From assembly GCA_021790385.1 (NCBI GenBank), contig JAJYDW010000004.1, forward strand, positions 1 through 36,192: DNA of 36,192 bases, given 5' to 3'. Shown one piece after another: positions 1-6,996 of the stretch (its first letter is position 1; each line of letters begins with the position of its first letter). The stretch is from Planctomycetota bacterium. GTDB lineage: Bacteria > Planctomycetota > Phycisphaerae > WQYP01. The notes under the pieces were generated by a model. That model ran no database searches and was not told the DNA's origin. It saw nothing but the letters and a program-made list of their open reading frames with translations. The position numbers and the translations under genes are program-made.

Positions 1-30
1 CGGGGCTTTCAGAGACTCAATGGCTCGGAA

Positions 31-579
31 TTAATCCCGGATGTATTGGCCGGAATCAAATTCGAAAACGGAGTCACACAAATTGCCGCCTGATTTGCGC
101 CAATCCACAACATTTGACAATAACTCCGGATTTTTACCGCTGATGCGATTCCAGGAATCGCGAACCGCATGTTTGGCCTGTTCCCAATCCAGCGTGGAAG
201 TACCCCGGTGGACGGGCCATTCACGCTGCAGATGCGGTGCGACTTGGTCGAACGATTGATCCTGGTGATAGACGCGGGCCTCCCAGCCGTACTGGTAGGC
301 GGGTCCATACATGCCGTAGGCCATACCCGAGTGGGCGTAAGGCCGCGTAAGATAGTTATCGCGCCAGTATTCATGCTCCATGGAAGGATCCACGCCCTTG
401 CCAATCTCGTGGCCGGCCACGCCGCCCGCCAAAACCCCGACCACGGCTCCGCTGGCGGCACCACTGATTGGTCCTATCGTGGTTACCACAACATGGGAAT
501 CACCGGTGCCGCGGATGGGATCACCATCAGCGATCACCAGGGCGGTCTGGACCTTTTCGACCTTGTATATACTCTTCAT
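31..579 (-). CDS. Glycine-zipper stress protein (copy 1)
   Basis: Encodes 182 aa. I chose the ATG at 579 because AGGAG lies 6 nt upstream (complement of 586-590); an in-frame TTG 6 nt further up is less likely. Residues ~35-65 are a Gly/Ala-rich glycine-zipper-like stretch (GAASGAVVGVLAGGVAGHEIG), which may insert in or associate with a membrane. The C-terminal half carries APAYQYGWE-like (GPAYQYGWEAR) and STLDWEQAK motifs. The paralogue at 1351-1893 shares this half, including PAYQYGWE, STLDWE and DSWNR. Similar C-terminal halves occur in small stress-associated hypothetical proteins of many bacteria; the biochemical role is unknown. It follows the ferritin-like gene and its first codons overlap that gene's 3' end. 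The two genes are probably co-transcribed. Confidence 0.75.
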   Translation of the reverse strand: MKSIYKVEKVQTALVIADGDPIRGTGDSHVVVTTIGPISGAASGAVVGVLAGGVAGHEIGKGVDPSMEHEYWRDNYLTRPYAHSGMAYGMYGPAYQYGWEARVYHQDQSFDQVAPHLQREWPVHRGTSTLDWEQAKHAVRDSWNRISGKNPELLSNVVDWRKSGGNLCDSVFEFDSGQYIRD

Positions 580-1204
580 TGCCAACTCCTATAAAAGATG
601 CCAACCTGGGCGACAAACGTTCATTGACTCTACCCGCCGGTCCCGCCAGACCTTGCTGCCTGGCAGTGTGCCAAGGCTGCTGACCGCGGGCTGTTGTCGG
701 TCCGCGCCGGGATTCCGCCCGCTCTTGTGCCCCGGTCACGTCCGGAACATCCTCGCCCAAGGCCGTGGCCAAGGCAATTTGATGGTCCTGTTCCTGCATC
801 AATATCTGGCGCAAGTGTTCCGCCAGGGCATATTCGCCCAAGGCTTCACATTGTCGGACGCGCTGGCGATAGTTGCGGATGGTTTCATTTTCGTTGTCCA
901 AGTCGAAACGCAGCATATCTTCAGCTTGGTCGGATAGTTTCACGGCCTTGGATGTAACTGCGGGCATTCCGCCGAGATAATCAATTTGATTGGCCAGAGT
1001 GATGGCATGTTGGAGTTCTTCGGCGGCATGAACTTCCAATACTGCGGCGATATTCATATAGGAGGCACCCTTGATCACCTGCGAATACACCGCGTAGGCG
1101 ATGACGGCCTGATATTCGCGGGCAAGATCGTCATTGAGCAGGTCCATGAGGTCCTGGCGGGCCGGCGCTGCGGGGGTTGAGGACTTGTTAAGCTTTACTG
1201 CCAT
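527..1204 (-). CDS. Ferritin-like / bacterioferritin-type di-iron protein
   Basis: Start ATG at 1204 with AGGAG about 8 nt upstream, giving 225 aa. Residues ~18-150 form a ferritin-like four-helix domain. The expected di-iron ligands are visible: E30 in DLAREYQ, E63 and H66 in EELQH, E105/E107, and E138 with H141 in EQDH. The likely role is iron storage or oxidation, or oxidative-stress protection, in the cytoplasm. Family members are usually ~150-170 aa. Here ~65 extra residues after the domain are Arg/Gly/Pro-rich, do not look like ferritin, and run 53 nt into the next gene. A frameshift near 720-740 that removed the normal stop is possible. It sits between the two glycine-zipper paralogues. 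Confidence 0.8.
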   Translation of the reverse strand: MAVKLNKSSTPAAPARQDLMDLLNDDLAREYQAVIAYAVYSQVIKGASYMNIAAVLEVHAAEELQHAITLANQIDYLGGMPAVTSKAVKLSDQAEDMLRFDLDNENETIRNYRQRVRQCEALGEYALAEHLRQILMQEQDHQIALATALGEDVPDVTGAQERAESRRGPTTARGQQPWHTARQQGLAGPAGRVNERLSPRLASFIGVGNEEYIQGRKGPDRPGDR

Positions 1205-1350
1205 GAATGATCTCCTGAGCTGAGCGAGCGTTGTATTGCGGGAAAAAAGCAGCGGGGATACCCGGCCAAAAAGTGGCAAAAGAATCCCCGCCACAGTTGC
1301 CCCACATAACCTTGCCCCACTGTATGTGGCCCCACTACGGGTAGCCCATT

Positions 1351-1893
1351 TTATTGGTTCACGGATTCATGCCGGCGCTTGCTTACGCGATTCCAGGAAT
1401 CCATAACCGCTGGCTTGGCATGTTCCCAATCCAAGGTGGACGCACCACGGTGTTGATTCCAATCGCGGGCCAAGTAAGGTTCGCTCTGTTCAAAGGTTTT
1501 GTCGTGGTGTTTGGTTTTGGATTCCCAACCGTACTGGTAGGCCGGCGCGTATTCTTCGTAGCGGCTGCCTTTGGCGACGTAAGGCCGATTGGTATAGCTG
1601 GAACGCCAGAAGCCGTGTTCCACCGTCGGATCAATGGCCTCCGCAATGCCCTTGCCGGCAGCACCGCCGACCACTGCCCCGACGACGGCACCCGCAGCGG
1701 CACCGACGACGGTGCCTACGGGGCCAGCCATGGTTCCGACGACCGCCCCCGTGACCGCGCCCCCCGCAACGCCTCCCGTGACGGCACCAAGGCCGGTTCC
1801 TATCGGGTGCGCTCCGGCTCGACCACTTAGTGGATCATGATTGGCATCGTGCTGGGATTTTGTGGTATCGGCGTTTTGTTTATCGCTTTTCAT
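1351..1893 (-). CDS. Glycine-zipper stress protein (copy 2)
   Basis: Encodes 180 aa from the ATG at 1893, with TAGGA ~7 nt upstream. The N-terminus is polar (Lys/Asp/His). Residues ~30-85 are a long Gly/Ala/Val repeat (VGGVAGGAVTGAVVG type), a classic glycine zipper that could form a membrane hairpin. The C-terminal ~90 residues match the copy at 31-579: DPTVEHGFWR, PAYQYGWES, GASTLDWEHAK, DSWNRVS. The copies differ most in the zipper length. It is the most upstream of three minus-strand genes (zipper, ferritin-like, zipper). Function is unknown; the context suggests stress tolerance. Confidence 0.75.
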   Translation of the reverse strand: MKSDKQNADTTKSQHDANHDPLSGRAGAHPIGTGLGAVTGGVAGGAVTGAVVGTMAGPVGTVVGAAAGAVVGAVVGGAAGKGIAEAIDPTVEHGFWRSSYTNRPYVAKGSRYEEYAPAYQYGWESKTKHHDKTFEQSEPYLARDWNQHRGASTLDWEHAKPAVMDSWNRVSKRRHESVNQ

Positions 1894-2433
1894 GGAAAAA
1901 TCCTATAGAAAAAGACAGAGAAAAGCTCCGGCTCACGAACCTATTGGTGAACCAACGGTTTATAGATTACGCAAAGGGCGTACCAAGCACCTTGCAAAAG
2001 TCTAAAGAGGGGAGGGTTAAAGGCCGAGCCGGGGGGGAACGGTGCTGGGACGGCGCGGTGAATTTGATGTGGTTTGCGGCTGATTGGGTGGGTTTGCGAC
2101 GCCAGCGGCATTTACTCATGGCGTGGCGGAGAAAATAAAAAAAAGAAAATGAATCATCGGGTGCCCCGGATTCGCTTCCGACAGGTACGACAATAAGGCT
2201 CGATAATCGGCGATATGTCCGGGACAAAATGTCCATGTCTGCTGGTAGCTACGCAATAGCGGCGGTAAGCCTTGATATATCGCAACGCCGCGTGCGGCAC
2301 GGCAATTGCATTATAGGCTGGACGGTGTGGGGATAAAGAGATCGCCAATAAAGTGTAGATATGAATATCATACATTAGTTATTAGGCGATAAAGTTCAGG
2401 CTAGTTGCGTTCACATTTGAAAGGAGTGCATAT
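1894..2433. other. Intergenic region between divergent small genes
   Basis: This ~540 bp gap separates the divergent glycine-zipper gene (minus) and the DUF3309 gene (plus). I see no convincing coding sequence; plus-strand reading frames here lack a ribosome binding site and family features. It contains an A-rich run near 2137-2150 and overlapping palindromes at 2216-2234, listed separately. Promoters for both flanking genes probably lie here. Confidence 0.5.
2216..2234. promoter_or_regulatory. Overlapping palindromes, candidate operator
   Basis: TGTCC-G-GGACA (2216-2226) overlaps GGACA-AAA-TGTCC (2222-2234), giving three half-sites of one regulator-like motif. The core GACAAAATG recurs at 5062-5074, 6042-6050 (reverse) and 8137-8148. 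Location ~200 bp upstream of the DUF3309 gene fits a control site. The binding protein is unknown. Confidence 0.4.
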
Positions 2434-2598
2434 ATGGGCTTGATTTTACTGATTATTGTGGTGTTGGTGCTGCTGAGCGTTTTGCCAACGTGGGGTTACT
2501 CCCGACAATGGGGTTATGGTCCCAGCGGCGGGTTGGGCGTGATACTGATCATTTTGATTATCCTGCTGCTGATGGGAATCCTTCCCGGAAGATTTTGA
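2434..2598 (+). CDS. DUF3309 small membrane protein
   Basis: Encodes 54 aa. AAAGGAG at 2420-2426 lies 7 nt upstream of the ATG. The layout is two hydrophobic segments (residues ~2-18 and ~35-51) flanking the motif LPTWGYSRQWGYGPSGGLG. That motif and the total length are typical of DUF3309, a family of unknown function seen mainly in stress-related gene neighbourhoods. The next gene starts 35 bp downstream, so the two are likely co-transcribed. A diverged relative lies at 5816-6001. Confidence 0.85.
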   Translation: MGLILLIIVVLVLLSVLPTWGYSRQWGYGPSGGLGVILIILIILLLMGILPGRF

Positions 2599-2633
2599 AA
2601 CGTCCGACAGGATCATTGATAAAAAGGATCACC

Positions 2634-2903
2634 ATGAGAGTGATTTTTACAGTACTGTTTTTATGTGTGATAGTTTTTGTGGTTGCGGGGTTTTACCTTG
2701 GTTGGTTTGAAATTTCCGGCGGCCATCATGGGAATAACTCACACGTGACCATGACGGTGGACGGGGCGAAAATGAACCACGACAAAAACAAGATGGTCAA
2801 CGATGTGAAGAATATGAAGCCGGCATCCACCAGGTCGGCGCCCGTGGCTTCTCCGGACAATACCTCCGGTGTAACGTCCACGGATAACCCGAGCAATCAA
2901 TAG
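2634..2903 (+). CDS. Small membrane-anchored protein with TVD motif
   Basis: Encodes 89 aa from the ATG at 2634 (AAAAAGGA just upstream). Residues ~2-22 are one transmembrane helix followed by FYLGWFEIS. A polar external part follows, with VTMTVDGAKMNHDKNKM at about 37-53, then a Thr/Ser/Pro-rich tail. The arrangement of one helix, GWF, then TxTVD..K...DK resembles a family of short anchored proteins of unknown function found in many bacteria. It is probably in an operon with the DUF3309 gene. An upstream in-frame start at 2490 is rejected because it would run through the DUF3309 gene. Confidence 0.7.
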   Translation: MRVIFTVLFLCVIVFVVAGFYLGWFEISGGHHGNNSHVTMTVDGAKMNHDKNKMVNDVKNMKPASTRSAPVASPDNTSGVTSTDNPSNQ

Positions 2904-2997
2904 CAGCGGCGGCTAGCGATTTACCGTCCGTGATGGGATGGTTGGGTTGCCCAGGCCCATAGTGTATGTAGTTTATCTTTTTTTAAGGAGTATTCTC

Positions 2998-3381
2998 ATG
3001 CAATCGAAGTTAGCTAACTTGGCAATCGCGGCGGCGCTGGCCACAACTTTTGGGCTGGGCGTAGCCGGCTGTTCGCAGTCGTATCATTCTAATGCCAATG
3101 CGCCGGCCATCAGTGTCAGCACACAGCACAAGACCGTGCAGGTGGGCGAAACCGTATGGGTGCATGCTACGACCATGAACCTTACCAACAGCAGTATTCA
3201 TTGGAAGGTTACGCCAACGACGGCCACGCTGACCCCCGATAGTTCACGGGCCAATCAATATGCCAAGTTCACCGCCTCGCAGGCCGGCGGCTATATGGTG
3301 AAGGCGTATGCCAGAACCGGCGATGGTCAATGGGTAACCAGCCGCACGAGCATTACCGTCGTGAGCGTTGGCAATCAGTAG
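2998..3381 (+). CDS. Lipoprotein with Ig-like fold
   Basis: Encodes 127 aa. AAGGAG lies ~8 nt upstream of the ATG at 2998. The N-terminus is a lipoprotein signal with lipobox V-A-G-C and the acylated Cys at residue 25. The mature part (~40-125) alternates short hydrophobic strands and ends in a SITVVSV strand. It resembles a bacterial Ig-like (BIG2-like) domain of the kind that begins with ISVS..HKTVQVGET. It is probably anchored to a membrane facing the periplasm. Binding partner and function are unknown. Confidence 0.7.
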   Translation: MQSKLANLAIAAALATTFGLGVAGCSQSYHSNANAPAISVSTQHKTVQVGETVWVHATTMNLTNSSIHWKVTPTTATLTPDSSRANQYAKFTASQAGGYMVKAYARTGDGQWVTSRTSITVVSVGNQ

Positions 3382-3548
3382 TAGTTGTAAACCTGTTGAG
3401 TACCCGCCGTATCGACATTGGCCGCCTCCGGGCTTTTCGCGCACGGGGCAGCCGATGATCCAGGAGTGTGGCGGTGGACACAATACCCCGGCGGTTGCCG
3501 ATGGCGGTCGTGGGCCGACCATGTGGATTTAGTTTTAGCAACTGTGTT

Positions 3549-3946
3549 ATGAATCGCAAAATGTTTTCCACTCTTGTTGCAGGTCTATTAACGCCATGTC
3601 CGCCAGTGCCTGGGCGGTGCCGCTTAAATCAGTCACCGTCAAAGGACAGCTACTGGACATGAACTGTTATTCCGACTTTGGGCTGACCGGTCGAGACCAT
3701 GGCCGGATGTGCGATCGAAAATGTCTGTTGTCCGGCGCTCCAGCCGGTATTTTGGTGCATGGCCATGCCTGGGTTCTGGATGTAAATCACAAGCCCTTGG
3801 CACCCTATGTCGGATTGACCATTGAAATCAAGGGCAAAGAAAATACTCGGGATCATGTGCGGCTGCCCACCATGATGAAGGTAATAGATCACGGTCACTG
3901 GAAGGCGGTCAAACTTATTCCGCTTTTTAAGCCGGTTCGGTCGTAG
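3549..3946 (+). pseudogene. Secreted Cys-rich protein, signal peptide apparently frameshifted
   Basis: The open frame 3596-3946 encodes 116 aa beginning MSASAWAVPLKS. It contains NCYSDFG, a GRMCDRKCL pair of cysteines, GAPAGILV, and a C-terminal TIEIKGKE segment. This layout (Cys-Tyr, then CxxxC, then GxPxGIL) resembles small secreted or lipoprotein-like hypothetical proteins. Just upstream, in another frame from ATG 3549, is MNRKMFSTLVAGLLT, a normal signal-peptide start. One extra base near 3593 would join the two into a complete signal peptide ending in SAWA. Either the gene is broken or there is a sequence error. The isolated short form would lack an export signal. Confidence 0.55.
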
Positions 3947-4000
3947 CCGCGCAGCTCTGTGGCGGCTGCAAACGAAGACGCAAACGACGCTTTACGAGAA

Positions 4001-4038
4001 ACCCGATTGGCCGCCCCTGCGGCCTCGGGTTCTTTATA
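4001..4038 (+). terminator. Rho-independent terminator
   Basis: Arms ACCCGA (4001-4006) and TCGGGT (4025-4030) enclose GGCCGC (4009-4014) and GCGGCC (4019-4024). There is a TT bulge and a CCCT loop, followed by TCTTTATATC. It lies 55 bp after the gene ending at 3946. Confidence 0.7.
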
Positions 4039-4104
4039 TCTCAACCTCAACAGGCGAGCAGAGCGAGTTGGGCGCAAGGAGCACAGCGCGGTCGAGGTTA
4101 AGGT

Positions 4105-4290
4105 GTGACGCTTGTGGTGGCGGCGGGCGTTACCTGCAGCGCCGAATGACGCGGACACCCACCCAATGCGGTACAACTGGTGGCCACCGCGCTTATCGCC
4201 GCCGGATTTGCGGGAATGGATGGCGTGTGGGATTGTTCAACCATGGTAGACGCACGTTTCAAAGAAGTGCCTGCGCATTTGCGGAGGTAA
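4105..4290 (+). pseudogene. Possible decayed coding fragment
   Basis: The frame starting at GTG 4105 reads 14 residues to a TGA at 4147-4149. It then continues as protein-like sequence (NAVQLVATALIAAGFAG, then VDARFKEVPAHLRR) to a TAA at 4288-4290. The second part has natural-looking composition but no start codon with a ribosome binding site. It may be the tail of a dead gene. I do not recognise a family. The rest of 3947-4345 holds only the terminator above. Confidence 0.2.
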
Positions 4291-4345
4291 AAAAACATTG
4301 AGGTAAGCGTGAGCGGCGTTGGTATCTTGCCATCGGTCACAGTTG

Positions 4346-4843
4346 CTACGCCGGAGGGCGCATGGCACGGGCCCGCTTGGTGGCCCGCATCCGACTCTCC
4401 CAGTCATCCTTTGGGGACTCCTGGAAAGGCGCTTTCATGGTCGCTTTTTCTTTCTCATCTTCATCATCGGCTTGGGAATCGGCTCGTTGAGGCTCATGCT
4501 CCAGGAATAGATCCTCCCTGCCGGCATCTTTGCGGCGGGTGTAGGGCTTGCGATCGCGAGTAATGCCCAGTGACTCCACCGCATGGCCAGGCGTGGTGGT
4601 GCTGGCCCCGCGATCTTTTTCGTGGGATTGGCCCGGCTTGTGCTGGCCGCGGTTGTCGGGGTCCGTTTGACCGGGTTTGGTCTGATGGCCAGGACGCATT
4701 TGGTTGGCGTTGCCTTTTTGTCGATCTGGCTGCTTTGCGGCGGATCCACAGCGCTGGGCGGATTGAGGCCCCATGGGGTCTTCCTGGGTTTGCGGACCAC
4801 TGTGGTGACCCGGGTGAAGCGACTGTGGTTTTGTTCTTGGCAT
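4346..4843 (-). CDS. Disordered, highly charged hypothetical protein
   Basis: Encodes 165 aa from the ATG at 4843, with AAAGGA ~8 nt upstream. The protein is almost wholly hydrophilic. It is rich in Pro, Gln, Lys, Arg and Asp, with no predicted core, signal or membrane helix. Repeated GHQTKPGQ / GQHKPGQ-type stretches occur at ~53-75, and an acidic ADDEDEKEK patch at ~125-133. Composition resembles stress-induced or hydrophilin-like proteins, but no family is recognised. The opposite strand reads as hydrophobic sequence; that is the expected shadow of a charged gene and I rejected it. Confidence 0.55.
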   Translation of the reverse strand: MPRTKPQSLHPGHHSGPQTQEDPMGPQSAQRCGSAAKQPDRQKGNANQMRPGHQTKPGQTDPDNRGQHKPGQSHEKDRGASTTTPGHAVESLGITRDRKPYTRRKDAGREDLFLEHEPQRADSQADDEDEKEKATMKAPFQESPKDDWESRMRATKRARAMRPPA

Positions 4844-5061
4844 GGTAGTAATCCTTTAACCTAAAAGATTTCGCCGTGGATGGCTGCTGGAAACATCATC
4901 AGAGACGTGATGGCTGGGTTGAGGGGATGTGAGAATCCCCGTCCGCCTTGTCTTGTCCGCGATGGCCGTGCCATAAGGATATGCAAGCGGTATGCCATTG
5001 GATGGGTAGGGCGAGAATCAACGTTGGTGGTGATTGAGAATGGGTAGTACGGATCCGCAAG

Positions 5062-5074
5062 TGACAAAATGTCA
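5062..5074. promoter_or_regulatory. Palindrome TGACAAAATGTCA, candidate operator
   Basis: A 13 bp palindrome (TGACA-AAA-TGTCA) shares its core with 2222-2234. It is followed by GACGA-CATT-TCGTC (5078-5091) and a CGGAC/GTCCG hairpin. It sits at the head of the diverged repeat copy A, upstream of the DUF1328-like gene. Confidence 0.4.
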
Positions 5075-5340
5075 TGGTGACGACATTTCGTCGGACCTTT
5101 TTGTCCGGTTTAGCCGGGCGGCAAAAAGCAAAACGGCCCGCGTCATTTCGATTAAACATTATTATGGGCCACGCCACGCAAGCCAAACACAAGTCTTTAC
5201 GCACTGCCACACACCAAATACGGTCCGCAGGCCAGAGCCCTGGTTCGTCACGGCACAGGCTTTGCATATTGATAGCGGAGGTGTCAGGCGAATGTAGCGC
5301 GTGCCCCGCCCGTAAGTGGGGCGGCGGGGCACGCGGGTCG
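5062..5340 (+). repeat. Diverged repeat unit, copy A
   Basis: This stretch aligns with 6040-6290 (offset ~945 bp), with indels. Shared blocks include a segment coding IIMGHATQAKHKSLRTATHQIR in copy A against IIIGRTGYAKYKPLRTSTQQIR in copy B, then CACGGCACAGGCTTTGC, then GTGGGGCGRCGGGGCACG. Copy A looks degenerate: it lacks a ribosome binding site and is shifted by one base before the TAQAL segment. It ends in a perfect 13 bp stem (5298-5310 with 5323-5335). The wider 4844-5482 gap holds no other gene I can support. Confidence 0.5.
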
Positions 5341-5482
5341 CACGTAGTACTTGGAGAAGTGTGGATCGGGAGAGTGTCGTGCCGCGACCTGGCACGCCGG
5401 TTGGTGCAGTTGTCTTGCGTGGGCTGTTTGGCAACACCTGCCGAAAACGGAATCGTGCAGGTATCCAAATGGGAAGTAACTT

Positions 5483-5650
5483 ATGTTAAATCTTGCGGGC
5501 TTATTTTTTAGCTTCGCGGCGATCGTGAGTAGCGCTGCAGAAGTCTCGGATCTATTGTTTTTATTATTTCTGGCCGGGTTTTCTACCTCCATGATTTTCA
5601 GCTTGCGCCGCCCGGCGGTCAAAGCGTATACCCACGCTCCCAAAGAATAA
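5483..5650 (+). CDS. Small membrane protein, DUF1328-like
   Basis: Encodes 55 aa, with GGGAAG 6 nt upstream of the ATG at 5483. Two hydrophobic segments (~3-18 and ~24-42) are followed by a basic tail starting SLRRP. Length, the AAIVSSAAE turn and the LLFLLFLAGF...IFSLRR end resemble DUF1328 (YtjA-type) small membrane proteins, which have no known function. The match is by pattern only and is diverged. It lies downstream of repeat copy A and of a GACAAAATG palindrome. Confidence 0.6.
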   Translation: MLNLAGLFFSFAAIVSSAAEVSDLLFLLFLAGFSTSMIFSLRRPAVKAYTHAPKE

Positions 5651-5815
5651 AAAATAGTCCGCGTCCCCCCACTCTCTTGGTGATAGCACAAACCTGATTG
5701 AAAGATCACCTTTCGCATTCGATGAAGGCCCATGCAGGCACGGAGAGGTGGTCGAGGCGCCTGCCGCATGGAGGTAATGAGGTAACGAGGATTCGCTAAA
5801 AGGAGAGCCCGCCAT

Positions 5816-6001
5816 ATGATCTGGACTCGTTATCTATTGATGGGCATTGGCTTGACTGTGCTGGGCATTGTTGCGGATTGGGGTTACAGCCATCGATGGG
5901 GATCTCTGCGGATGGTGATATTGGTCGCCATGGCGTCGACGGCCCTTGTACTCTGGTCATGCGTGGCCATTGCCGCCGTATGCTGTGGCCATGGTTTATA
6001 A
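5816..6001 (+). CDS. Small two-helix membrane protein, DUF3309-related
   Basis: Encodes 61 aa from the ATG at 5816, with AAAGGAG ~10 nt upstream. Hydrophobic segments at ~6-20 and ~32-56 flank ADWGYSHRWGSLR. That loop matches the position and pattern of TWGYSRQWGYG in the DUF3309 protein at 2434-2598. I infer a diverged, slightly longer relative. The tail VCCGHGL is unusual for DUF3309. Function is unknown. It is followed closely by repeat copy B. Confidence 0.6.
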   Translation: MIWTRYLLMGIGLTVLGIVADWGYSHRWGSLRMVILVAMASTALVLWSCVAIAAVCCGHGL

Positions 6002-6039
6002 ATCCGGCCAAATTGTCTCGATCACGCCATTCTGTCAGC

Positions 6040-6290
6040 CTCATTTTGTCGGGTTGGTCACGCCGCCCAAAGTGAAAACGCGAGGAGCTTTTTCCCATGG
6101 ATATTATTATTGGCCGCACCGGATACGCCAAATACAAGCCATTACGCACGAGCACGCAGCAGATACGGGCGGCAAATCGCCTCCGTGCCCCTCCCACGGC
6201 ACAGGCTTTGCTGTAACAACCCTTGTGGCTGTGGCCGTCTAGGTTATCGCGTATGCCGCCCGCAAAGTGGGGCGACGGGGCACGTGGTTA
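6040..6290 (+). repeat. Diverged repeat unit, copy B
   Basis: Second copy of the unit at 5062-5340. It opens with CATTTTGTC (6042-6050), the reverse form of the GACAAAATG motif. It contains the small open frame 6097-6216 and ends with a GC-rich block that aligns to the hairpin of copy A but pairs less perfectly. It precedes the gene at 6339. Confidence 0.5.
6097..6216 (+). CDS. Putative 39-aa basic small protein
   Basis: A 39 aa frame (MDIIIGRTGYAKYKPLRTS...) has GAGGAG 9 nt upstream of its ATG. The aligned stretch in copy A keeps the same amino-acid pattern, with several third-position differences (ACT/ACG, ACA/ACG, CAA/CAG). That suggests selection on protein rather than on DNA alone. It is rich in Arg, Lys, Gln and Ala and has no membrane segment. 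No family is recognised. The copy-A version seems inactivated by a one-base shift. Confidence 0.4.
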   Translation: MDIIIGRTGYAKYKPLRTSTQQIRAANRLRAPPTAQALL

Positions 6291-6338
6291 CGATCGGCCC
6301 GTCAAAGTGGGTAATTTATTAGAAAAGAGTTGATAACC

Positions 6339-6710
6339 ATGACCGATACGGTGCCGACCAAGCAGAACAGTCTTATTCTGGAACAGGTTAAGATTACCAT
6401 CGGAAAATATTTAGCGGTACAGAAACCGGCCTTTGCTGTTTTCATGGACGTTGCGGGGGGGCCAGTATCGCTGTTACCCATTGGTACGCCGGCGCTGCCC
6501 ACAGCCCCGCCCGTGTCCGTAGCGACACCGCAGCCGCCTCAAGGCGCATCCGACGCCACCAATGCCGCCAACGAAAATGACTACTGGCGTGCCAACGGGT
6601 GCGATCCCGAAACCTTCAACGGTGTGGGCCGCCCGGAACATAATCCCCAGACGGTGGAGAGCAAAGCGCTGCGGCTGCTGGCGGCGCATCTGCAGAGGCT
6701 GCAAGCCTGA
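6339..6710 (+). CDS. Hypothetical 123-aa protein
   Basis: Start ATG at 6339; a purine-rich GAAAAGAG lies ~9 nt upstream. A TTG 9 nt earlier is possible but less likely. Residues ~8-45 look structured (QVKITIGKYLAVQ and FAVFMDV). A Pro/Ala/Thr linker (~50-75) follows, then a C-terminal part with NDYWRANGCDPETF and a helical SKALRLLAAHLQRLQ end. There is no signal peptide or membrane helix. I do not recognise the family. Its place in the small-gene cluster suggests a stress or accessory role. Confidence 0.55.
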   Translation: MTDTVPTKQNSLILEQVKITIGKYLAVQKPAFAVFMDVAGGPVSLLPIGTPALPTAPPVSVATPQPPQGASDATNAANENDYWRANGCDPETFNGVGRPEHNPQTVESKALRLLAAHLQRLQA

Positions 6711-6777
6711 GCTTCACCGAGCAGAGATTCGGTATTGTTATGACTTTAGCCCGCAGCGTGCCTACTATAATAACGAT

Positions 6778-6814
6778 CAGATAGATATATAATATAAAAT
6801 ATCTTTATGATCTG
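6778..6814. promoter_or_regulatory. AT-rich nested inverted repeat upstream of the PEP-CTERM gene
   Basis: CAGAT (6778-6782) and AGATAT (6783-6788) face ATATCT (6799-6804) and ATCTG (6810-6814). A TATAAT lies just upstream at 6766-6771. The position ~185 bp before the gene at 6997 fits a promoter/operator region. No regulator is identified. Confidence 0.35.
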
Positions 6815-6996
6815 TGAATGCGAGAGCCGGGCACGAGGTTGAGTGCTCGGGGCAAGCGATTTCGGCGTCGCATGGTCCCTTCTGCGGGAAAGGTTTTCGG
6901 GCGTAAAGTCGGCACGCTGTGTACCTTCGTGATGTTCAAAAGTGCTGCGGCATGTTTTTTTATGGAAACCCAGCGATATTATAAGGAGATTTCGCG

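Noticed and set aside
1830..2138. 102-codon plus-strand frame upstream of DUF3309
   Set aside because: Overlaps the start of the divergent glycine-zipper gene and shows no protein features.
4583..4864. Hydrophobic plus-strand frame resembling a membrane protein
   Set aside because: It is antisense to the charged disordered gene at 4346-4843, which has a good ribosome binding site; hydrophobic shadows are expected opposite charged codons.
5074..5511. 145-codon plus-strand frame through repeat copy A
   Set aside because: No ribosome binding site and low-quality composition beyond the short segment shared with copy B; it overlaps the DUF1328-like gene.
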